NCBI GenBank assembly: GCA_947169455.1
Contig: CAMVPV010000097.1
Coordinates: 1-6,148 of the forward strand
Source of the DNA: an uncultured Clostridia bacterium
GTDB lineage: Bacteria; Bacillota_A; Clostridia; Oscillospirales; Ruminococcaceae
DNA length: 6,148 nt
Direction of reading: 5' to 3'
The notes under the pieces were generated by a model. That model did not search any database. It was not told where the DNA came from and saw nothing but the letters and a program-made list of their open reading frames with translations. A program made the position numbers and the translations under genes. Shown here one piece after another: positions 1 to 6,148 of the stretch; position 1 is the first letter of the stretch; each line of letters begins with the position of its first letter.

Positions 1-51
1 CGGAAACAAACCGGAAATATATAATTAATATAAATTTATTATTTGCGACAC

Positions 52-67
52 TATAATATGTTACAAT
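52..67 (+). promoter_or_regulatory. Candidate promoter -10 region for the membrane protein/tadA/lipoprotein/fucosidase unit
   Basis: A perfect TATAAT lies at 52-57, and a second candidate, TGtTACAAT (an extended -10), lies at 59-67. Neither has a good -35 box at 16-18 bp. The upstream 18-44 stretch is almost pure A/T and could serve as an UP-like element. TTGCGA at 43-48 looks like a -35 box but is too close to either -10. The position, 35-50 bp before the ribosome site of the first gene, suits a promoter. The hexamer is seen directly; its use is inferred, and AT-rich sequence produces such matches by chance. Confidence 0.5.
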
Positions 68-72
68 TGTAA
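61..72. promoter_or_regulatory. Perfect 12-bp palindrome, candidate operator (TACAnnTGTA core)
   Basis: TTACAATTGTAA is an exact inverted repeat. It lies just after the TATAAT at 52-57, where transcription would begin, and before the ribosome site at 85-94. Its inner ten bases fit TACAnnTGTA, the core recognised by winged-helix repressors of the CopY/BlaI/MecI family. The palindrome and placement are seen directly. Assignment to that family is inference from the core motif alone, and no such regulator gene is in the window. Confidence 0.4.
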
Positions 73-84
73 ATAGTAATCATC

Positions 85-94
85 GGAGGGGAGG
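85..94 (+). promoter_or_regulatory. Strong ribosome binding site that fixes a TTG start
   Basis: GGAGGGGAGG ends 7 nt before the TTG at 102. No ATG or GTG in the same frame lies nearby, so this purine-rich site is the reason for choosing TTG as the initiation codon of the membrane protein gene. Confidence 0.8.
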
Positions 95-101
95 TCACAC
101 T

Positions 102-1259
102 TTGATACGCAGCAGAAAAAAACAGAACAGCTCCGTTCTGCGAGACAGCAGCTCGCTGCAGAACCTCGACCGCGAATATATCACGAACTACCGCGCATGG
201 CGCCGCCGTAACCGCTTCGGCTTCTATATGGATGACCCCGACAATGAGCTTACCTACCGCGAGGGCGATGCCCGCATAGATCAGATACCCGACGTCCGCG
301 AGCGCGTGGTCATCAACCGTATCACAGGGATAATAATGCTCTCGATGATACTCTATACCATCATAAATTATTCCATGAACCTGCTTGCGCCTGTGTTCAA
401 CCCCAACCTTGATTTGCGCTTCGGCTCGGACTATTTCCGTGAGCTCGTGCGCGGCAACGAATGGACTGTGTTCCTGCTCACCTTCGTAACAGGCATGGTA
501 AGCAGACTCATACCGCTCGTCATAATCATCAAGGTGATAAAAATGCCCCTGAACGTTATGGCTCCCGTAAAGGTGCGCAACAAGCATATCCTTTATATGG
601 CTGCCATTCCCGCGGCTCTGCTGAACACCTGCATCTGCTTCATTTTCAATCAGTTCTACCTGCACTTCCTCGCCGGTATGGGCGTTAATATACACATAGT
701 CCACGACCTGCCCGAAAGCCGCGTCGTGCTTGCGCTGACGCTTATAATGGAAACGGTGATCTTCCCGATGATAGGCGAGATAATGATAAGCGGCGCAGCG
801 ATGCAGCTTCTCCGTCAGTTCGGCGACGGCTACGCTATTTTCGTCACCACACTGATGACCACGATGTCCTGCTTTGACGTAAGGATGATATTCTGCATCA
901 TGATAAATTCCGTGATCATAGGATACTTCACGCTGCGCACAGGTTCCGCCATGACCGCTGTTATCATGCGGGTGATCGTGAGGATAACGAGCGTGGCGCT
1001 AATCTTCCTCTCGGATCATTCCATGAGCGAATATGCGACACTGAACACGGTGATATTCCTGTTCGTCAGCATACTGATATCGGTGGTGCTGCTGTTCTGG
1101 TTCCAGATAAAATACAACGACAAGATGACCCTCGATCTGAAGGACACCTTCCTCACAGGATATGAGAAGCTGATGTACTTCTTCACCTGCCCCTACACTC
1201 TGATATGGCTGGCGATGTGTATTTCGATAACACTGGCGTCGGTGCCGCTCGCACTGTGA
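102..1259 (+). CDS. Polytopic membrane protein, degenerate CPBP (Abi)-family intramembrane protease homologue
   Basis: This gene encodes 385 residues from a TTG start with a strong ribosome site. Residues 1-72 are hydrophilic and basic, probably cytoplasmic. About eight or nine membrane segments follow, near 73-92, 119-145, 163-190, 206-232, 241-258, 262-279, 283-303, 312-335 and 358-381. Residues 222-231 (PMIGEIMISG) align with the CPBP motif PxxEExxFRG, the downstream FxxxH histidine falls at D259, and TGSAMTAVIMRVIVR (280-294) matches the TGSxxxxxxxHxxxN region. In these alignments the first Glu is G225, Arg is S230, and the motif His and Asn are D259, R290 and R294; only E226 remains. Family membership is therefore inferred and protease activity is unlikely. 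A scaffold or sensor role is possible, but the function is unknown. It is the first gene of the apparent operon, and its stop codon overlaps a possible GTG start of tadA. Confidence 0.8.
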   Translation: MIRSRKKQNSSVLRDSSSLQNLDREYITNYRAWRRRNRFGFYMDDPDNELTYREGDARIDQIPDVRERVVINRITGIIMLSMILYTIINYSMNLLAPVFNPNLDLRFGSDYFRELVRGNEWTVFLLTFVTGMVSRLIPLVIIIKVIKMPLNVMAPVKVRNKHILYMAAIPAALLNTCICFIFNQFYLHFLAGMGVNIHIVHDLPESRVVLALTLIMETVIFPMIGEIMISGAAMQLLRQFGDGYAIFVTTLMTTMSCFDVRMIFCIMINSVIIGYFTLRTGSAMTAVIMRVIVRITSVALIFLSDHSMSEYATLNTVIFLFVSILISVVLLFWFQIKYNDKMTLDLKDTFLTGYEKLMYFFTCPYTLIWLAMCISITLASVPLAL

Positions 1260-1270
1260 ACGGGGGATAT

Positions 1271-1933
1271 ATGGAGCGTGCGCTCGCACTTGCCGCCGAA
1301 GCCGCCGCAGAGGGCGAAGTCCCGGTGGGTGCGGTCATAGTACGGGACAGCGACGGCTTTATTGCCGGCACCGGGCGCAATTCACGCGAAAAGGAAAGGA
1401 ACGCCCTCGCTCATGCGGAGATATCCGCGATAGACAGCGCCTGCCGGACGCTCGGCGGGTGGAGACTGAACGGCTGCACTATGTATGTCACTCTCGAACC
1501 CTGCCCCATGTGCGCGGGTGCAGCACTCAACGCGCGGCTTGACCGCATAGTTTTCGGCGCTTACGACCGCCGTGCGGGAGCGTGCGGCTCGGTGGCGGAT
1601 ATATTTGCGGCGGGATTTGACAGCGAAACCGTTATAACGGGCGGTTTCATGGAAGAGGAATGCTCTGCGCTGCTGAAGGATTTTTTCAGCGAAATGCGCA
1701 GCCGCAGGAAAAAATTCCGGCTGACGCCCGTTTCTACCGGCGACCAGATAATGAGAGCAGCCGCGCTTTCGGGAGTTTCACCCGATGAGCTGAGCGGCGG
1801 CGAAACGTTCTTTATCCGCAGGAAAGCCGTTCCGATAGGGCTCCTGCTGAATACAGACGGAACAAAAAGGATGATATTTTTCGATGGATACAAGGATACA
1901 GACCCCGGCGGGATCGAAGACCTGTATAAGTAA
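1271..1933 (+). CDS. tadA: tRNA-specific adenosine deaminase TadA with C-terminal extension
   Basis: TadA converts adenosine 34 to inosine in the anticodon of tRNA-Arg(ACG), in the cytoplasm, usually as a homodimer. The 220-residue product shows the cytidine-deaminase fold signatures: GEVPVGAVIV (15-24), the HAE zinc/proton-shuttle motif with H48 and E50, and PCPMC with zinc ligands C78 and C81. The FGAYDRRAGACGS stretch (95-107) is also TadA-like. The core ends near residue 151 after a basic SRRKKFR tail. About 68 further residues (152-220) have no counterpart in the roughly 150-165-residue family and are unassigned. The ATG at 1271 is chosen because it matches the family N-terminus, although GGGGGA at 1262-1267 is only 3 nt away. 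A GTG at 1256, overlapping the upstream TGA, and an ATG at 1205 are alternative starts. The 3' end overlaps the lipoprotein gene by 50 nt. Confidence 0.93.
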   Translation: MERALALAAEAAAEGEVPVGAVIVRDSDGFIAGTGRNSREKERNALAHAEISAIDSACRTLGGWRLNGCTMYVTLEPCPMCAGAALNARLDRIVFGAYDRRAGACGSVADIFAAGFDSETVITGGFMEEECSALLKDFFSEMRSRRKKFRLTPVSTGDQIMRAAALSGVSPDELSGGETFFIRRKAVPIGLLLNTDGTKRMIFFDGYKDTDPGGIEDLYK

Positions 1934-3140
1934 AGCAGCCGCAGTATTTGCTGCAATGCTGCTTTTTTGTTCGTGTGCGGGCACTCACCCCATACCCGAT
2001 GATGACAGCACCGATACCGCTGTGCTCACCGATGCTGATACCGCTCTGCCTGAGGAGGAGGGATTTTCTTCATACACCGCCGAGATAACCGACGGAAAGG
2101 AGAATTACCTGCTCACCGTGACCGCCGTGGACGGCGTGCTTTCTGCCTGCCTTGAAAATAACCGTTATGAATCGGAGGAGTGCAGCATCGAGCCGCCGGA
2201 GGGTTTCCGTGCGATGCTGCCGCATACGCAGTCTGCTGCGCGCGACGTGTGCCGCATAATCACCAATGATATGGACCCTTCTGCGGTGATACCCGATATA
2301 GTGCAGTTCAGCTTTACGGACGGTACGGAACAGGTCTGCCGCTTCTGCACGATCTCGGACGGAAAACTGACCGGAGTGAAGCTGCTCGATACCGATACGC
2401 CGGGCGAAAAGCCCGAAGAGGTGCCGTACCTCACCCGTTCGAGCCTGTACCATTCCGAGGCGGATAAGTTCATAACGAGCATAGTTGTCGATGAAAGTGC
2501 GGGGATAGTTCCCGACATAAAGGACATGGTGAAGATACACACCGTCCGCTTTGACCCCGCCGAAAATACACTCACCGGAAGATATGAACGCCTGACCGAG
2601 GACAATCTGCTTTATTTCGGGTATGCGTACTGGGGACTTGCCAACAATGCGGCGGTGCATTTCACCGAGACACCCTTCAGCACCGGCGATACCTTTATAG
2701 AAATGCCGGACGACAACTCTCCCGACGGTGCACTGTACTATTATCATGTCGATGACCCGCGGTTCTCCACTACCTCCGATCTGATGAAGTATCTGCGCAC
2801 GATATTCACGGACGACATCGCAAACACGCTGTTCACAAAGGCACCGCAGAAGTACCGCGACATCAACGGCGAGCTGTGCACGCTCACGGGCACATCGGTG
2901 CACAACAGCACGCTGGGTATGCTTACGTTCACATCGTATGCGCGTTCGCAGGACGGCGACAGCGTGATATATTACGCGCGGCAGGAAAAATACGACGAGG
3001 ACGGTGCGCTGACCGGGTATGTGAACGGCGGCGAGTTCCGTATAACGCGGCAGTCGGAGTGGGTGTATGACGAAGAGGACGACCGCTATTTCGAGCAGCA
3101 CAGCTATATAGTTTCATCGTACAGATATCCGTATTCGTAA
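1884..3140 (+). CDS. Putative lipoprotein of unknown function
   Basis: The gene encodes 418 residues. The N-terminus has a signal peptide with a weakly basic n-region (1-17), a hydrophobic core (18-29) and a lipobox-like FCSC, giving C31 as the probable lipidated cysteine. The Phe at -3 is not ideal. An acidic Asp/Thr-rich linker follows (34-60), containing a repeated GATACCGCT at 2013-2021 and 2037-2045. The mature part is hydrophilic, Asp- and Tyr-rich and beta-strand-like, so it should sit outside the membrane. Residues about 286-413 include FSTTSDLMKYLRTIFTDDIA, then YRDINGELCTL, a pattern that faintly recalls IseA-type D,L-endopeptidase inhibitor proteins; this is only an impression. The start at 1884 is the only ATG that keeps the signal peptide. 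It lies in the tadA 3' end, with a poor ribosome site (AAAAGG at 1865-1870, 13 nt away), which suggests translational coupling to tadA. Confidence 0.82.
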   Translation: MDTRIQTPAGSKTCISKAAAVFAAMLLFCSCAGTHPIPDDDSTDTAVLTDADTALPEEEGFSSYTAEITDGKENYLLTVTAVDGVLSACLENNRYESEECSIEPPEGFRAMLPHTQSAARDVCRIITNDMDPSAVIPDIVQFSFTDGTEQVCRFCTISDGKLTGVKLLDTDTPGEKPEEVPYLTRSSLYHSEADKFITSIVVDESAGIVPDIKDMVKIHTVRFDPAENTLTGRYERLTEDNLLYFGYAYWGLANNAAVHFTETPFSTGDTFIEMPDDNSPDGALYYYHVDDPRFSTTSDLMKYLRTIFTDDIANTLFTKAPQKYRDINGELCTLTGTSVHNSTLGMLTFTSYARSQDGDSVIYYARQEKYDEDGALTGYVNGGEFRITRQSEWVYDEEDDRYFEQHSYIVSSYRYPYS

Positions 3141-3176
3141 GCTGCGGACAGCGGATAGGATACTGTGACCGATATT

Positions 3177-3184
3177 AAAAGGAG
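3177..3184 (+). promoter_or_regulatory. Ribosome binding site that decides the fucosidase start
   Basis: AAAAGGAG ends 7 nt before the ATG at 3192. A GTG at 3165 would add nine residues but lies upstream of this site and has no Shine-Dalgarno sequence of its own, so the ATG is preferred. Confidence 0.85.
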
Positions 3185-3191
3185 CACTCCC

Positions 3192-5432
3192 ATGAACGAT
3201 AAAACATTAGCCGCCCTTTCAACACAGCTTAAATACAGTTCCTCCGCAAAGGACTGGAACTCTGCGCTCCCCGTGGGAAACGGACGGCTCGGTGCAATGG
3301 TTTTCGGCGACCCCGCCGATGAGCTTATACAGCTGAATGAAGAGTCGATATGGTCGGGCGGCTACCGCGATCGCAACAATCCGCTCGCACTTGAAAATCT
3401 CGCAGAGATGCGCCGACTCATCGATGAGGGCGATACCGCAGGCGCGGATGAGCTCTGCGGAAAGGCTTTCTTCGGCACGAATGAGGATATGCGCCATTAT
3501 CAGCCGCTCGGCGACCTGCATATAAAAACGCATACAGACGGCTTGGGCTTGATAACCTTCTATCACCGCACTCTCGACCTCAATGATGCCGTGTGCTGTA
3601 CAGGATTCTGCTTTGAGGACAGCAAGCTCAATGAAGTTATATTCGAGCGTGAGGTGTTCGCCTCGCGCCCCGATGATGTCATAGTTATATATTACCGCGC
3701 CGAAAAGCCGTTTTCGTTTGAGATCTCGATAGACGGGCGCGGCGGCGATTACGACCGCGACGAAGCCTATGATGATGATACGCTGATATTCACCGCAGGC
3801 AGCGGCATACCTTTCACGGCGGCGGTAACGGCGGTAAGTGACAGCGGCACCGTCCGTACCGAAGCGAACCGCATATCGGTAAAGAACTGCGAGTCGGCAT
3901 ATATAATAGTATCCTGCGTGACCGCTTTCCGCTCCGGCGATCATTTCTATGAAGCGATATCAAAGGCAAAGCGCGCAGCACGTATCCGCGATAAGCTGAA
4001 AGCGCGCCACTGCGCTGACTACAAAGCACTGTTCGGGCGCAGCAGCATCTCACTGAACAACAACAGCCGCGATGCAGTCTCATACGGGGCAGTGGAATAC
4101 ACCGATGTGCGCCTTGAAAAATTCCGCAAAGGCGGACAGGACAACAAACTTATCGAGCTCTACTATAACTATTCAAAGTACCTTATGATAGCCGGCTCGC
4201 GCCCCGGAACGCTGCCGCTGAATCTGCAGGGGATATGGAACAAGGATATGGATCCTGCCTGGGGCAGCAAGTTCACCGTGAACATCAATACCGAGATGAA
4301 TTACTGGGCGGCGGAGGCGCAGAACCTCTCCGAATGTACACTGCCGCTGTTCGACCATATCGAACGCATGAGGGAGCACGGGCGCACAACGGCGCGTAAG
4401 ATGTACGGCTGCCGCGGAGCTGTCTGCCACCACAACACCGATATCTGGGGAGATACCGCTCCTCAGGACAGGTGGTACCCCGGTACTCTATGGCAGACCG
4501 GGCTCGCATGGCTGTGCATACATATCTGGGAGCATTACCGTTTCACGCAGGACAGGGAATTTCTCGCGGAGAAATTCGACACGATGAAGGAAGCAGCGGA
4601 GTTTTTCCTCGATTTCCTCATTGAAGACGGCGAGGGGCGGCTCGTGACCTCGCCCTCGGTATCGCCCGAGAACACCTACATCACGAAGGGCGGCGCACAG
4701 GGGACCATCTGCAAGGCGCCCTCTATGGACAGCCAGATACTTTACACACTGTTCCATGCGATACTTTCGGCGGCGGATATACTTGATATACATGACGGCT
4801 TTACAGATGAGCTGCGTTCCGCGGCGGAACGCCTGCCCGTGCCGCAGATCGGGAAATACGGTCAGATAATGGAATGGGCGGAGGACTATGACGAAGCAGA
4901 GCCGGGTCACCGTCATATATCGCAGCTTTTCGCGCTGTGCCCGGGTGAGATGATAACTCCGTGGGGAACGCCCGGGCTTGCAGAAGCGGCGGCGGCTACC
5001 ATAGAACGGCGCCTCGCGAACGGCGGCGGACATACCGGCTGGTCGCGGGCGTGGCTGATAAATATGCAGGCGCGTCTCGGTAACGGCGAAAAAGTCTCGG
5101 AGAATATCCGCGCACTGCTTGCGAATTCCACCTCGGACAGCCTGCTCGATATGCACCCGCCGTTCCAGATAGACGGCAACTTCGGGGGCGGAGCGGGTAT
5201 CGGCGAAGCGCTGCTGCAAAGTCACGGCGGCGTGATAAGACTGCTGCCGGCGTGTCCGCCCGAATGGGAGAGCGGTTCGGCAAGGCATCTGCGCGCACGC
5301 GGCGGATTTGACGTTTCCTTTGACTGGGAGAACGGAAAGGTCACGAATGTTGATATAATTTCGCTGAACGGAGAAGCGCTCCCGCATATCTTCACTCCGG
5401 ACGGGGAATTTTATAATACGGCGAAGCCGTGA
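3192..5432 (+). CDS. GH95 family alpha-L-fucosidase, cytoplasmic
   Basis: The 746-residue product has the full length and layout of glycoside hydrolase family 95, inverting enzymes that mostly remove alpha-1,2-linked L-fucose from glycans. It has an N-terminal beta-sandwich (about 13-250, with LPVGNGRLGAMVFG at 26-39 and LNEESIWSGG at 48-57). A helical linker, an (alpha/alpha)6 barrel (about 300-670) and a C-terminal beta domain follow. Family motifs include NLQGIWN (344-350), VNINTEMNYW (363-372), SPSVSPEN (487-494), HRHISQLF (573-580), GWSRAW (616-621) and FQIDGNFGG (658-666). By spacing, N364 and N366, E493 and probably D661 correspond to AfcA N421/N423, general acid E566 and D766. The HRH histidines are kept, which argues for fucosidase rather than the alpha-L-galactosidase variant. 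No signal peptide is present with either start, so the substrate should be imported. It follows the lipoprotein gene by 51 nt, without a terminator. The family call is secure; exact linkage specificity is not visible. Confidence 0.95.
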   Translation: MNDKTLAALSTQLKYSSSAKDWNSALPVGNGRLGAMVFGDPADELIQLNEESIWSGGYRDRNNPLALENLAEMRRLIDEGDTAGADELCGKAFFGTNEDMRHYQPLGDLHIKTHTDGLGLITFYHRTLDLNDAVCCTGFCFEDSKLNEVIFEREVFASRPDDVIVIYYRAEKPFSFEISIDGRGGDYDRDEAYDDDTLIFTAGSGIPFTAAVTAVSDSGTVRTEANRISVKNCESAYIIVSCVTAFRSGDHFYEAISKAKRAARIRDKLKARHCADYKALFGRSSISLNNNSRDAVSYGAVEYTDVRLEKFRKGGQDNKLIELYYNYSKYLMIAGSRPGTLPLNLQGIWNKDMDPAWGSKFTVNINTEMNYWAAEAQNLSECTLPLFDHIERMREHGRTTARKMYGCRGAVCHHNTDIWGDTAPQDRWYPGTLWQTGLAWLCIHIWEHYRFTQDREFLAEKFDTMKEAAEFFLDFLIEDGEGRLVTSPSVSPENTYITKGGAQGTICKAPSMDSQILYTLFHAILSAADILDIHDGFTDELRSAAERLPVPQIGKYGQIMEWAEDYDEAEPGHRHISQLFALCPGEMITPWGTPGLAEAAAATIERRLANGGGHTGWSRAWLINMQARLGNGEKVSENIRALLANSTSDSLLDMHPPFQIDGNFGGGAGIGEALLQSHGGVIRLLPACPPEWESGSARHLRARGGFDVSFDWENGKVTNVDIISLNGEALPHIFTPDGEFYNTAKP

Positions 5433-5562
5433 TGAAGTTTTCGGCTTGTGCAGATCTTTACGATCGAATTGCAGACGCTCTAAATAAATCACCAAATCAA
5501 TGCGCGGACTGCCTGTAAAAATGTGCAAACTGCTGAAATTGAGGGAAATCACATAAATATAC
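5433..5562. other. Intergenic region after the fucosidase gene, no convincing terminator
   Basis: This AT-rich stretch contains no supported gene. The only hairpin near the fucosidase stop is AAGCCG (5424-5429) pairing with CGGCTT (5442-5447). It has a 12-nt loop spanning the stop codon and is followed by GTGCAG rather than a T-run, so it does not look like an intrinsic terminator. No tRNA-like fold or other conserved element was recognised. Confidence 0.5.
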
Positions 5563-5595
5563 TTGATTTTTTTGAAAAAGTTGCTAAAATATAAT
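5563..5595 (+). promoter_or_regulatory. groESL promoter
   Basis: TTGATT at 5563-5568 serves as the -35 box. After 16 bp comes TAAAAT at 5585-5590, preceded by TG at 5582-5583 to give an extended -10. A perfect TATAAT at 5590-5595 overlaps it but has no -35 box at suitable distance. Transcription would begin within the CIRCE element, as expected for a vegetative promoter controlled by HrcA. Confidence 0.75.
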
Positions 5596-5621
5596 TAGCA
5601 CTCAAAAAGAAAGAGTGCTAA
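5595..5621. promoter_or_regulatory. CIRCE operator (HrcA binding site)
   Basis: TTAGCACTC (5595-5603), a 9-nt A-rich spacer (5604-5612) and GAGTGCTAA (5613-5621) match the CIRCE consensus at every position. The HrcA repressor binds this inverted repeat and is released on heat shock or GroEL titration. It starts at the end of the -10 region and lies about 70 bp upstream of groES. The hrcA gene is not in the window. Confidence 0.97.
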
Positions 5622-5646
5622 CAATTAAACGCATAAACTGCTAATC

Positions 5647-5663
5647 GTGGAGCAGCGCTCCAC
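5647..5663 (+). other. Leader hairpin between CIRCE and the groES ribosome site
   Basis: GTGGAGC (5647-5653) and GCTCCAC (5657-5663) form a perfect 7-bp stem closed by a 3-nt AGC loop, in an otherwise AT-rich leader. It lies 15 nt upstream of the AAGGAG ribosome site and leaves that site free. No T-run follows, so it is not a terminator. A role in mRNA stability or start-site accessibility is inferred only. Confidence 0.55.
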
Positions 5664-5677
5664 ATTCGCAAATATAG

Positions 5678-6148
<471 letters not shown>

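Noticed and set aside
1..17. CGGAAA repeated at 1-6 and 12-17
   Set aside because: Two short copies at the window edge are too little to call a repeat or a binding site.
1205..1270. ATG start at 1205 for tadA
   Set aside because: It would overlap the membrane protein gene by 55 nt, adds 22 residues with no match to the family N-terminus, and has no ribosome site. The GTG at 1256 remains a possible alternative.
2070..3101. Minus-strand open frame opposite the lipoprotein gene
   Set aside because: Its composition is that of a shadow frame (Arg-, His- and Val-rich), and the plus-strand frame has a signal peptide and operon context.
3165..3191. GTG start at 3165 for the fucosidase gene
   Set aside because: It has no ribosome site of its own, and the strong AAAAGGAG lies between it and the ATG at 3192, at ideal distance for the ATG.
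5424..5447. Hairpin at the fucosidase stop codon as an intrinsic terminator
   Set aside because: The stem is only 6 bp with a 12-nt loop, and no T-run follows.
4488..5552. Long minus-strand open frame opposite the fucosidase gene
   Set aside because: It mirrors a clear GH95 coding sequence, is rich in Arg, His and Cys as expected of an antisense shadow, and has no recognisable domain.

Overview
The window looks like a chromosomal segment of a low-GC-lineage anaerobic Firmicute, most likely a gut Ruminococcus or close Oscillospiraceae relative. The grounds are strong AAGGAG-type ribosome sites, heavy use of ATA for isoleucine, a GroES/GroEL pair of clostridial type behind a CIRCE element, and an intracellular-type GH95 fucosidase. 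The species assignment is inference. No mobile element, CRISPR array, rRNA or tRNA gene was found.

Positions 1-5432 hold four same-strand genes that look like one transcription unit: short or overlapping junctions and no visible internal terminator. An AT-rich promoter region (1-101) contains a perfect 12-bp palindrome with a TACAnnTGTA core. Gene 1 (102-1259, TTG start) is a polytopic membrane protein that aligns by motif with the CPBP (Abi) intramembrane protease family but has lost most of the catalytic residues. Gene 2 (1271-1933) is tadA, the tRNA-Arg wobble adenosine deaminase, with an unusual C-terminal extension of about 68 residues. Gene 3 (1884-3140) starts inside the tadA 3' end in another frame and encodes a lipoprotein of unknown function; its C-terminal part faintly recalls the IseA-type fold family. 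Gene 4 (3192-5432) is a complete GH95 alpha-L-fucosidase without a signal peptide, so it should act in the cytoplasm on imported fucosylated oligosaccharides.

Positions 5433-5692 are intergenic. They carry no convincing terminator for the upstream unit, then the groESL promoter, a consensus-perfect CIRCE operator at the predicted transcription start, and a 7-bp-stem hairpin in the leader. groES (5693-5977) is complete and groEL (6016 onward) runs off the window. This is the standard HrcA-controlled chaperonin operon.

The four upstream genes do not form an obvious pathway: tRNA modification, an envelope lipoprotein, a degenerate membrane protease homologue and a fucosidase. The most interesting points are the pseudo-CPBP protein with its candidate operator, the TadA extension that overlaps the lipoprotein gene, and the unassigned lipoprotein.
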